This document shows, in pieces, positions 37,589-47,700 of a stretch of 64,000 nucleotides of DNA. A program made the translations under genes and the position numbers. Under the pieces are notes generated by a model that was not told where the DNA came from, did no database searches, and saw nothing but the letters and a program-made list of their open reading frames with translations. The first letter of the stretch is position 1, and every line of letters starts with the position of its first letter. Source of the stretch: an uncultured Lachnospiraceae bacterium (GTDB taxonomy: Bacteria; Bacillota; Clostridia; Lachnospirales; Lachnospiraceae); contig CAMNDJ010000002.1 of NCBI GenBank assembly GCA_946535225.1, forward strand, positions 1 to 64,000. The letters are read 5' to 3'.

Positions 37589-39886
37589 GTGATCATTATA
37601 AATAAATATACGGAAGGTCTGAGCCGCTTATGGCGGACCAGGCCCTTATGTGTTATCTGTATCTGTGCGGTCCTGATCGTTCGGGTCATCTTAGCGCTCA
37701 TCCCTATAGACTGTGATACTCTGCCCGAAGAAGTCGGGGGAAGATTTATGACCGTTACAGGTACCGTTATATCCTCTGCCGTCAGTGAAGGCTTCGACGG
37801 CCCCGTACTTTTAACATATATAAAGGATATAGAGGCTGATGATATCGACGGAGAGTACAGAGATAAGAAGATGCGCATATTTCTGCCTCCTGACAGTGAT
37901 ATAAGACCCGGGCAGAGGATAAGAGTCAAAGGGAAGGTGTATCTGTATGAAAAGGCAACAAATCCGGGACAGTTCGACGCATTCGGATTCTATAAGAACA
38001 GAGGCATACTGTGTGATATAAGAGATGCAGAGCTTAAGGCAGCGGGCAGAGAGTACTCAAAGACCGCCTGGTTTATGCAAAAAGTAAGAAACCGGTCAGA
38101 AGACATACTTAATACATATCTGGAAGCGGAAGATGCTGCCATAATAAAAGCCATGCTCTTCGGAAATAAGAATGAGATCGAAGATGAGATAAAAGAACTT
38201 TTCAGAAGAAACGGTATTGCTCATATACTTGCGATTTCAGGCCTTCACATATCATTTCTTGCGATGCTGCTGTACAGATTGTTCACTGCTGCGGGCCTGT
38301 CCGTAAAGATAAGAGCTGCAGTCAGTGAGACGGCGATCATCTTGTATGGGATAATGGTCGGATTCTCTGCTTCATCCTTCAGGGCTATATGCATGTTTAC
38401 GATATTCCTGCTAAGTAAAGTGTTCAAGCGGACTTACGATATGTTGACAGCAATGTCGTTTGCACTGACACTGGTGTCATTAACTACGCCAAAGCTGCTG
38501 AAAGACTCGGGTTTGGCGCTTTCATACCTTGCGGTGCTCGGTGTCGGATATTTTAATGCCGTATACGCAAAGAATGAAGACGAAAAGGCGGCAGGAGAAA
38601 ACATAAAAACCGGAACTGTGGGCCGTATCGGGGGGTTGATATCGTCTCTTAAGCAGGCAGTGAGTATATCTCTGTTCGTGTTTCTTGCTACTTTACCGGA
38701 GATCCTTATGATGTACGGCGAAGCCGCGTTTTATTCGATCATCTTAAACCTTGTGATCATACCGCTTATGTCGGTACTGCTCATGGCCTCCATATCTTTG
38801 GTCATAGCCGGATATGTCGGGTTCGGATATGTCGCAGTGCTCTCGGCGATACCGATAAAAGTTATATTAGGATTATATAAAAATGTCTGCAAAGTACTGA
38901 CTGTTCACAATATGGGAAGGATAAATATAGGGTCGCCTGCTCTGTGGCAGACAGCGTTCTTCTATATACTCTTAGTCGCGGCCGTAAATCTTAAGGGCAG
39001 ATACAGGAAGACCGGAGCGATTTTCATGATGCTCACTGCAGTTTTGCTGCTGTTTGTGCATCCGCTTAAGGGCATGGACATCCGTATGGTCGATATAGGG
39101 CAGGGTGACTGTATGGTCATACGTACTTCGGACGGACCGTTCAGAGGTACGAATACATATATAATAGACTGCGGCAGTTCGTCTAAAAAGGAGCCGGGCA
39201 CAAGGCGCCTGATCCCCATGCTTAAACATTTCGGTACTCACAGAGTGGACGGGGTATTCATCACGCATCCCGATTCGGATCATGTAAACGGCATTGAAGA
39301 ACTGTTGAACGGTGCAAGGGAAGAGAATCTTAAGATAGGCAGGATATACATGTATGAAGGCTTTGTATCTTCCGGTGAACTGCCTGATGTGTTTGAGAGA
39401 TATGACATTACAGGTCTGAGAGCGGGAATGTGCCTGTCAGACGGCAGATTAAAGTTCAAGGTACTGTTTCCGTACGGAGGCTATCCCGTGACAGATCCCA
39501 ATGCCGCTTCTCTGATGATGGATGTGGAATACGGAGACTTCCATATGCTGACAACGGGGGATGCCGGTATAGAGGGTGAACGGTATATAACTGAGACCAT
39601 GAGAGCAGACTATGACGGGGAGTGTCAGGATTACAGCGTGCTCAAGGTAGGACACCACGGATCGGATACATCCTCGGGCGAAGAGTTCTTACGGATGACT
39701 GACTCTGAGATAGCCCTTATCTCCTGCGGAAGGAACAATTCATACGGACATCCGCACAAAGAAACGACAGACAGGCTAAAAAGTATAGGAAGCAGGATAT
39801 ACAGGACCGATGAGTCCGGGTGTATTTCGATACGCACGGACGGGCGAAGTATCCTTGTGGATACTTTCATGTCTGAGGGACCGTAG
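37589..39886 (+). CDS. comEC: ComEC/Rec2 family DNA internalization protein
   Basis: NGIAHILAISGLHISFLAMLLYRL, metallo-beta-lactamase part VDIGQGDCMVIRT...FITHPDSDHVNG...LKVGHHGSDTSSG; GTG start uncertain. Confidence 0.94.
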   Translation: MIIINKYTEGLSRLWRTRPLCVICICAVLIVRVILALIPIDCDTLPEEVGGRFMTVTGTVISSAVSEGFDGPVLLTYIKDIEADDIDGEYRDKKMRIFLPPDSDIRPGQRIRVKGKVYLYEKATNPGQFDAFGFYKNRGILCDIRDAELKAAGREYSKTAWFMQKVRNRSEDILNTYLEAEDAAIIKAMLFGNKNEIEDEIKELFRRNGIAHILAISGLHISFLAMLLYRLFTAAGLSVKIRAAVSETAIILYGIMVGFSASSFRAICMFTIFLLSKVFKRTYDMLTAMSFALTLVSLTTPKLLKDSGLALSYLAVLGVGYFNAVYAKNEDEKAAGENIKTGTVGRIGGLISSLKQAVSISLFVFLATLPEILMMYGEAAFYSIILNLVIIPLMSVLLMASISLVIAGYVGFGYVAVLSAIPIKVILGLYKNVCKVLTVHNMGRINIGSPALWQTAFFYILLVAAVNLKGRYRKTGAIFMMLTAVLLLFVHPLKGMDIRMVDIGQGDCMVIRTSDGPFRGTNTYIIDCGSSSKKEPGTRRLIPMLKHFGTHRVDGVFITHPDSDHVNGIEELLNGAREENLKIGRIYMYEGFVSSGELPDVFERYDITGLRAGMCLSDGRLKFKVLFPYGGYPVTDPNAASLMMDVEYGDFHMLTTGDAGIEGERYITETMRADYDGECQDYSVLKVGHHGSDTSSGEEFLRMTDSEIALISCGRNNSYGHPHKETTDRLKSIGSRIYRTDESGCISIRTDGRSILVDTFMSEGP

Positions 39887-39936
39887 ATCGCGGTGAGTGC
39901 TATATCAAAAAATCATTAGTAATGTAAGTACGGATA

Positions 39937-39945
39937 TGGTAAAAT
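39937..39945 (+). promoter_or_regulatory. extended -10 promoter of purC
   Basis: TGGTAAAAT. Confidence 0.45.
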
Positions 39946-39991
39946 GTTAATCTGAAATCCGTATTTATCTGCAGTAAGGAGGATATGACGT

Positions 39992-40861
39992 ATGCAGCAA
40001 CTCAAACCCGTCAAAGAGGGTAAGGTAAGAGAGATATATGACAACGGCGACAGCCTCATCATGGTAGCGACCGACAGGATAAGCTGTTTTGACGTGATAC
40101 TCGGTAATAAGGTCACGGGTAAAGGCAAGGTACTGACTCAGATGAGCAGATTCTGGTTCGATATGACTAAGGATATCATTCCCAACCATATGATCTCGGT
40201 GGATCCTGAAGATATGCCTGAGTTTTTCAGACAGCCCGAGTATGCGGGCAACAGTATGTTATGCAGGAAGCTCAATATGCTGCCTGTAGAGTGTATCGTC
40301 AGAGGTTATATCACGGGATCGGGCTGGGCAAGTTATCTTAAGGACGGTACGGTGTGCGGGATAAAGCTCCCGGACGGTTTAAAGGAATCGGATAAACTGC
40401 CTGAGCCGATATATACTCCTTCCACCAAAGCGGAGATCGGTGATCATGATGAGAATATCTCGTTTGAGCAGAGCGTGGATTATTTAGAGAAACGCTTCCC
40501 GGGTAAGGGCAGGGAGTATGCTGAGAAACTCAGAGATTATACGATTGCGTTATATAAGAAATGCGCAGACTATGCTCTTTCAAAGGGGATAATAATAGCG
40601 GATACCAAGTTTGAATTCGGACTTGATGATGAGGGGAATATAGTACTCGGCGATGAGATGCTCACTCCGGACAGTTCAAGATTCTGGCCTGCTGATCAGT
40701 ATGAGCCGGGACACGGTCAGCCGAGCTTTGACAAGCAGTTTGCCAGAGACTGGTTAAGATCCAATGAAGGGCATAACTGGGTGCTGCCGGATGATGTTGT
40801 TCAGAAGACTATAGACATATATCACAAGGGTTATGAATTACTCACGGGACAGACATTATAA
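39992..40861 (+). CDS. purC: phosphoribosylaminoimidazolesuccinocarboxamide synthase
   Basis: VKEGKVREIYDNGDSLIMVATDRISCFDVILGNKVTGKGKVL. Confidence 0.97.
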   Translation: MQQLKPVKEGKVREIYDNGDSLIMVATDRISCFDVILGNKVTGKGKVLTQMSRFWFDMTKDIIPNHMISVDPEDMPEFFRQPEYAGNSMLCRKLNMLPVECIVRGYITGSGWASYLKDGTVCGIKLPDGLKESDKLPEPIYTPSTKAEIGDHDENISFEQSVDYLEKRFPGKGREYAEKLRDYTIALYKKCADYALSKGIIIADTKFEFGLDDEGNIVLGDEMLTPDSSRFWPADQYEPGHGQPSFDKQFARDWLRSNEGHNWVLPDDVVQKTIDIYHKGYELLTGQTL

Positions 40862-41927
40862 GGGAATAAGCAATATCAGGGGTCGATTTGCAGGATTTCT
40901 TGCAGCGACCCTCGCTTTTGCTGTGCTCCTTTCCGGATGCGGTAAGCGGGAGGATGCGACCAAGATAGTGTTGACGGCAGGTTTTGCCAAGGATGAAGTG
41001 TTCAGATTGGAGAATAAGTCCTGCTCAGAAGCTGAGATGAGGGTATATCTTACCAATATTCAGAATCAGTATGAGAATGTATACGGAAGCAGGATCTGGG
41101 AGGCCGATGTAGACGGTGAGACCCTGGAAGACAATGTTAAGGATATGGCCCTGTCTAAGATGGCACAGATAAAGGCCATCAATCTGCTGGCTGCGGACAG
41201 GGGAATAGAACTTGATGAAAATGACATGGAGAAAGTTACAGAGGCTGCAGATGAGTATTACGGTTCGCTCAATGATACCGAAAAGGAACTCATGGGTGTG
41301 GATGAGGACGTGATCTTTGGCCTGTATAAGGAGTATGCCCTGTCTGAAAAGTTATATCAGAATATAATAAAAGACATCAATCCCGAGATAAGCGATGACG
41401 AAGCCAGAACTATAACGGTCGAACATATATTGATAAAAACGTATAATCTGGACGAGAACGGAAAGATGCACAGTTATACGGAGAATGCCAAAGAGGAGGC
41501 TTATAAGCTGGCTTTGGACATACAGGAGAGAGCTGTTAACGGAGAGGATTTTGAAAACCTGGCATCGGAGTTCAATGAGGACAGCCAGATGACGTATTCA
41601 TTCGGTAAAGGTGAGATGGATGCAGTCTTCGAGAACGCGGCGTTTAATCTCGGAGAGGGAGAAATATCGCGCGTTATTGAAACGGAATACGGTTATCACA
41701 TAATCAAATGTATCAGTACGTTCAACAGGGAAGTCACGGATGCAAATAAGATAAGGATAGTGGAGGAGAGACGTAACAAGGTCTTTTCCGAAGTATATGA
41801 CAATTATGTCGAGGGTCTGACCAAGAATATAAATGATGAACTCTGGGACGATATGACCTTTATACATGATCCTGCCGTGAAGACCTGTGATTTCTTTGAA
41901 GTATTTGACAGAATATGGAATAATTGA
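40833..41927 (+). CDS. PrsA/SurA-like peptidylprolyl isomerase lipoprotein
   Basis: lipobox LLSGC; parvulin motif ITVEHILIKTY...FENLASEFNEDSQMTYSFGKGEMDAVFENAAFNLGEGEIS...GYHIIKC; start overlaps purC and is uncertain. Confidence 0.88.
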   Translation: MNYSRDRHYKGISNIRGRFAGFLAATLAFAVLLSGCGKREDATKIVLTAGFAKDEVFRLENKSCSEAEMRVYLTNIQNQYENVYGSRIWEADVDGETLEDNVKDMALSKMAQIKAINLLAADRGIELDENDMEKVTEAADEYYGSLNDTEKELMGVDEDVIFGLYKEYALSEKLYQNIIKDINPEISDDEARTITVEHILIKTYNLDENGKMHSYTENAKEEAYKLALDIQERAVNGEDFENLASEFNEDSQMTYSFGKGEMDAVFENAAFNLGEGEISRVIETEYGYHIIKCISTFNREVTDANKIRIVEERRNKVFSEVYDNYVEGLTKNINDELWDDMTFIHDPAVKTCDFFEVFDRIWNN

Positions 41928-41963
41928 GTATACTGTGCGTGACGGTTTATATAAGGAGCAGAT

Positions 41964-42320
41964 ATGGCAAATATAATGTTATGTGACGATGCGCTCTTCA
42001 TGCGCTCGGCGATCAGAAAAATGGTTGAAGATGCTAAGCACACGGTAGTGGCCGAGGTGGGTAACGGTATCGATGCCATAGAGACTTACAACGTGGTAAA
42101 ACCTGACATTGTATTAATGGATATCACAATGCCGGATATGGACGGTATAGAAGCGACAAAGAGGATAATCGCTTCCGATCCGAATGCAAAGATAATAATA
42201 GTATCGGCCATGGGACAGATGGAGATGGTCATCAAGGCCATAACCGCGGGAGCCAAGGACTTTGTGGTAAAGCCTATAGAAGGCGATAAGCTGCAGTTCT
42301 GTATCCGTAAGTATATGTAA
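41964..42320 (+). CDS. CheY-like single-domain response regulator
   Basis: NIMLCDDALFMRSAIRKMV, DIVLMDITMPDMDGIEA, VSAMGQMEMVIKAITAGAKDFVVKP. Confidence 0.95.
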   Translation: MANIMLCDDALFMRSAIRKMVEDAKHTVVAEVGNGIDAIETYNVVKPDIVLMDITMPDMDGIEATKRIIASDPNAKIIIVSAMGQMEMVIKAITAGAKDFVVKPIEGDKLQFCIRKYM

Positions 42321-42427
42321 CAGCTTAAATACCTGGCGTTTTGAGACTGCGGTTTAAAAACGGACAGATATACCGAAGGGTTATGAAACTGTTATTTATT
42401 CCGAAATTATAAAGAATTTGTTAAATG

Positions 42428-42454
42428 TTAGCACTCGTACTTGACGAGTGCTAA
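42428..42454. promoter_or_regulatory. CIRCE operator (HrcA binding site)
   Basis: TTAGCACTC-gtacttgac-GAGTGCTAA, exact match to the consensus with N9. Confidence 0.97.
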
Positions 42455-42469
42455 TTTTCGTTATATAAC
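42441..42469 (+). promoter_or_regulatory. htpG promoter with -35 inside CIRCE
   Basis: TTGACG - 17 nt - TATAAC. Confidence 0.65.
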
Positions 42470-42507
42470 ATTTTCTGTAGTAAAAATATATTCGGAGGTA
42501 ATTCGAT

Positions 42508-44607
42508 ATGGCAGAGAAACACGGTAATTTGTCGATCAACAGTGACAATATTTTTCCCATAATCAAGAAATGGCTCTATTCGGATCATGACATATTCTAC
42601 AGAGAGCTTATAAGCAACGGCTGTGATGCGATCACAAAACTCAAGAAACTCGATATGATGGGTGAGTATTCACTCCCCGAAGGCTACAAGCCGAGGATCG
42701 ACGTGATATGCAATCCGGAACAGAAGACGCTTAAGTTCATCGATAACGGACTCGGAATGACAGCAGATGAGGTAGAGGAGTATATCAATCAGATCGCTTT
42801 CTCAGGCGCTGCCGATTTTATCGAGAAATACAAGGACAAGGCCAATGACGATCAGATAATCGGACACTTCGGACTCGGATTCTATTCTGCGTTCATGGTA
42901 GCGGATGAAGTTCATATAGACTCTCTTTCTTATAAGGACGGCGCTGCTGCAGTACACTGGGAATGTGACGGCGGCACGGAGTTTGCCATGAAGGACGGAG
43001 ACAAGGACAGTGTGGGTACCGAGATCACGTTGTTCCTTAATGAAGACGTACTTGAGTTCTGCAATATATATAAGGCAAGGGAAGTCATTAAGAAATACTG
43101 TTCGTTCATGCCCACAGAGATCTATCTGAGCAAGTTTAATACCGACGAGACAGAGACCATAGACAAGGGTGAGGAACGTCCTGACGATGAGATAGTTGAG
43201 ACTATCGCTCCTAAGGAAGATGACAAGGACGGCAAGATAAGGCTAAAGATCCGTAAGAGGCCGGAACTGCTCAATGAGACTACTCCTCTTTGGACTAAAC
43301 ATCCCAATGATTGCAAGAAGGAAGATTATATAGATTTCTATCGTAAGGTATTCAATGATTACAAGGAGCCTCTGTTCTGGATCCACCTCAACATGGATTA
43401 TCCTTTTAACCTCAAGGGAATACTCTACTTCCCCAAGATCAATCTTGAATATGAGTCGATAGAAGGCGTGATCAAACTCTATAACAATCAGGTGTTCATA
43501 GCGGACAATATCAAGGAGGTCATACCGGAATTCCTGATGCTCCTTAAGGGCGTCATAGATTGTCCGGATCTTCCGCTCAACGTATCGAGATCGGCACTTC
43601 AGAATGACGGCTTTGTAAATAAGATCAGTGAATATATCACCAAGAAAGTGGCAGACAAGCTTTCCGGCATGTGCAAGACCGAAAAAGAAGACTACGAGAA
43701 GTACTGGGATGATATATCGCCCTTCATCAAGTACGGCTGCTTAAAGGATGATAAGTTCTGCGAGAAGATGACGGATTATATCCTCTTTAAGAATCTCGAC
43801 GGCAAATATCTTACGCTCCCCGAGTGTCTTGAGGTTAAACCGATAGATACGGATGATGAGGAAAATCCCGAAAACAGTGAGGATAAACCCTCAGAGGATA
43901 CATCGACCGAAACAGTCAATACAGATGACACTTCCGTCAGTGAAAACGGCGAAGGCGGTTCGGAAGGTGAAGATGAGAAGAAAGAAAAGAAAGAAAAGAT
44001 AATATACTACGTTACTGATGAGCAGCAGCAGAGCCAGTACATAGCGATGTTTAAGAAGGCTAAAAAGGATGCCGTTATACTGACTCACAATATAGACCAG
44101 CCTTTTATTTCTCAGCTTGAGAGCAAGAATGAAGGCATACGTTTCATGAGGATCGATGCGGATCTGACGGATGATTTTACTTCCAAGACCGGCAAGAAGG
44201 AGCAGGAGGAGATGGATGCCGCACTTGAAGACCTCAACAAACTCTACAAGAAAGCCCTTAAGAAGGAAAAGATCAACGTTAAACTCGCCAAGCTCAAGAA
44301 TAAAAAGATAGCATCTGTTATCACTCTTTCCGAAGAGAGCAGACGTATGCAGGATATGATGAAGATGTACGGAATGTCCGGCATGGGAATGGGAGACATG
44401 GGTAAGGAAGGCGAGACCTTAGTCTTAAACTACGGTCATCCGCTTGTTAAATCCCTGATAGAGAACAAGGACAAGGCCGATAATGAGCTCATCTGCGAGC
44501 AGTTATACGATCTTGCAAGACTCATGCATGCGCCTCTTGAAGCGGAAGAGATGAGCCGCTTCATCGAAAGGAGCAATGAACTCATGGGTAAGCTTGTGGA
44601 GAAGTGA
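42508..44607 (+). CDS. htpG: molecular chaperone HtpG (Hsp90) with acidic insertion
   Basis: FYRELISNGCDAITKLKKL, DNGLGMTADEVEEYINQIAFSGA, GHFGLGFYSAFMVAD. Confidence 0.97.
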   Translation: MAEKHGNLSINSDNIFPIIKKWLYSDHDIFYRELISNGCDAITKLKKLDMMGEYSLPEGYKPRIDVICNPEQKTLKFIDNGLGMTADEVEEYINQIAFSGAADFIEKYKDKANDDQIIGHFGLGFYSAFMVADEVHIDSLSYKDGAAAVHWECDGGTEFAMKDGDKDSVGTEITLFLNEDVLEFCNIYKAREVIKKYCSFMPTEIYLSKFNTDETETIDKGEERPDDEIVETIAPKEDDKDGKIRLKIRKRPELLNETTPLWTKHPNDCKKEDYIDFYRKVFNDYKEPLFWIHLNMDYPFNLKGILYFPKINLEYESIEGVIKLYNNQVFIADNIKEVIPEFLMLLKGVIDCPDLPLNVSRSALQNDGFVNKISEYITKKVADKLSGMCKTEKEDYEKYWDDISPFIKYGCLKDDKFCEKMTDYILFKNLDGKYLTLPECLEVKPIDTDDEENPENSEDKPSEDTSTETVNTDDTSVSENGEGGSEGEDEKKEKKEKIIYYVTDEQQQSQYIAMFKKAKKDAVILTHNIDQPFISQLESKNEGIRFMRIDADLTDDFTSKTGKKEQEEMDAALEDLNKLYKKALKKEKINVKLAKLKNKKIASVITLSEESRRMQDMMKMYGMSGMGMGDMGKEGETLVLNYGHPLVKSLIENKDKADNELICEQLYDLARLMHAPLEAEEMSRFIERSNELMGKLVEK

Positions 44608-44640
44608 TCTTAACGGCTTGATATATCGGAATGACAGAAC

Positions 44641-44680
44641 AGTGGAAGCATATCCGTATCGATATGCTTCCACTTTATTT
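44641..44680 (+). terminator. intrinsic terminator after htpG
   Basis: AGTGGAAGCATATC cgtatc GATATGCTTCCACT followed by TTATTTTTT. Confidence 0.88.
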
Positions 44681-44717
44681 TTTGGCCCTTTCGTTGTATA
44701 CTTAAATTTGGCTTTTT

Positions 44718-47700
44718 ATGCATATCGATTGGCATGTAAAGCACTTTTTCCTTAAGGACGATCAGATGGAAAAGCTTGTGTCTAAGAGAGGCAGGGAACA
44801 GGGATCGCTGTCTTTCTCCGAATCCAAGATCGAAATAACTCTTAAGCAGGATGATCTCTACGAAGGCTATTTTGAGATCGAATGCTCTGATGACGGTGTG
44901 ATGGAAGGATATATTTATTCTTCTTCCATTCGCATGCAGGCAGGCGTAAGGTTCATAAGCGGTAACAAGATCGCCGTGCCGTATGAATTTGATTCATCCG
45001 GGATGAACCAGGGCGATGTGCTTAAGGGGAATTTCATGATCGTGAGCAGTTTCGGCGAATATATCCTGCCGTTTGCGGTATCGATAAGCCACGAAGTGAT
45101 AGAATCGTCTTTAGGATCCATAAGGAATCTTTTTCATTTCACCAATCTGGCCAAGAGTGACTGGGATGAAGCCGTAAGAGTCTTCTACAGTCCCGGGTTC
45201 ATAGATATAATGACCGGTACGGATGCATCATACCGTAACCTTTATATGGGTCTGACCTCAGGCGGCAATAAGAACCACAATCTTGAGGAATTCCTGATCG
45301 GCATCAATAAAAAGAAGATAATAGAGTACTCCGTATCGCAGGAGAGTTTTAAGATAACCGATGTACATGAGCGGGTGAGCGAGTCTTTCAGTCTCATAAA
45401 GGACGGATGGGGTTATGTGCTCGTGGGCGTCAAAGCGATAGGGGATTTTATCGTCCTGCCCAAGAACAGGCTTAAGAGCGAGGATTTTGACGGAGACGAA
45501 TGCGTTTTTGAATACGGCATAGATCCGGATAAGCTCCATTCGGGCAACAACTTCGGACGGATAGTGTTTAAGCATCTTTACGGTCAGATAGCCGTGGACA
45601 TCACCGTGAGCAATACCTCTCAAAAAAGGAGGTCGGGTGCACTTCACAGAGAAAAGAACGCAAGATACCTGCTCGTCAGGCATTATTTAGACCACAGGAT
45701 GGATCTTATAAGCCGGAATAAATGGGTAACTCTCTGCGAGGACATCGTAAGCCACAGAGGCAGCATAGACAGTTCGGATATAGAGAATGCTCTTTATGAG
45801 GCGTATCTTCTTCTTGTGCAGGAACGGTTCAATGAAGCCAAGTGGATACTTGACAGGCAGATAGCACCGTACATAGAAGAAGAGTCGGATGAGTTCTACT
45901 GTTTCTATCTGTATCTTACGGTCCTTTATAATGTTGACCATTTCTATACTGCGGACATAGCATCCAGAATATCGGCGATATATGACAAGAATCCCGATAA
46001 CTGGAGGATAGCATGGGTATTACTCAAGACATCGGATGAGTTTAAGCGTAATCCCGCAAGAATGTATGATTTTGCACTCGGGCTTTTGTCCGGCGGATGC
46101 AACAGTCCGCTCGTATATATAGAGATAGTGAAGATGCTTCATGCCATGCCGTCACTTCTTACGCGTTTTGACGACGAGGAATTGAGAGTCCTGAATTTTG
46201 CTGCAAGAAACCGGCTGATCAGCCTTGAACTCAGAGAGCAGATAGCATATCAGGCAGGAAGATTTAAGGATTATGACATAAGGATAGTGCGGATACTTAA
46301 GGCGCTGTATGACAGTAATCCTACGGATGACGTTTTGCAGGCGATATGTTATCAGCTCATCCGCGGAGGGCGAACCGGAGATAAATACTATGAGTTCTAT
46401 GCAGAGGGAGTGAAGCGCGGTTTCGGAATAACCAGGCTCTATGAGTGCTATTTGGAATCGGCGGGCGAAAGGACGGATGTGATCATTCCCAGAGAAGCGC
46501 TTATGTACTTCTCATACGATAATGATCTGAGCGCACCGCAGAAGGCCTACCTGTATGCATATATCATCAAACACAAAAATGAAGATCCCGATATCTACAT
46601 GGAATACAGGGCGACAATAGAGAGATTCACCTTAAGCCAGCTCTATGCCGGAAGGCTCAACAGGGATCTGGCCTATCTGTATACCGAGATCGTGCTTGGC
46701 CAAATGCCTACCGAGGATAATCTGACACAGTTTGCGGGACTTCTTCTGATACATCAGATAAGAGTCGAGGATCCACAGGTCGTCTCGGTCATCATCATGG
46801 ATGAGAGGTTGAAAAAAGAGAGAGTCTATCCTGTTTCAGGTTCAAAGGCATATGTGGTCCTGCCGAGCAGTGATTATACGCTGCTATTGGAGGATTCACT
46901 CGGCAATCGCTATTTCGGGACCAAGGAATATGTTACCGAGAGGTTCTTCCTGCCAAGAAAGATGCTTCCTCTCGTGGAGCCCTATGCCAAGGATGATCTT
47001 TTTCTTAACCTGTATATCTGTGAAGGCAATAAGGATTTTGTTTCGGTCAATGACAGGAATCATGAGAGATATCTGTATCTTGAGCAGAGCGAAGAAGTCG
47101 ATGACGGATTCAAAGCGGCCATCAGGCTTCCGCTTGTCAAGTATTACAGGGATGCAGATGATACGGCCATGCTGGACGGGCTCTTGGAACGCATGGAGAG
47201 GAATGATATCCCTGTCAAGGACAGAGATGAACTCATCCGGCTTCTGATAAGCAGAGGATTGCTCGACAGGGCGTTTGAATATGTCCTTTATTACGGCCCG
47301 GAGAGTATGGAAGCCCAGGTGCTCGTAAGATTGTCCACCATGCTGATAGACAGAGACGGACTGATCGAGGATGACAGGCTTACCGCGGTCATACTGAGTG
47401 CTTTTGACAGAGGGAAATACAACGAGACAGGCCTTTTGTATCTGGTCACTTTCTACAAGGGACCCGCAAAGAATCTCAGGAACATCTGGAAGGCTGCATC
47501 GGGATTTTATGTTGAAACCTATAACATATGCGAGAGGATGATCGAGCAGACACTTAAGACGGGTGCTTACATAGGTGATGAGGCACAGGTGCTTAGGGAA
47601 TACGTGGAAGGCGGAGGAAGGACCGCTTTGGAACTCGAATATCTTACGTATCTTGCGCAAGAGTATTTTGTCGGTGACAGGCTGATGGATGAGTATTTCT

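Noticed and set aside
46896-47660. 254-aa antisense ORF
   Set aside because: Opposite the intact 1198-aa gene; no SD or homology recognised.
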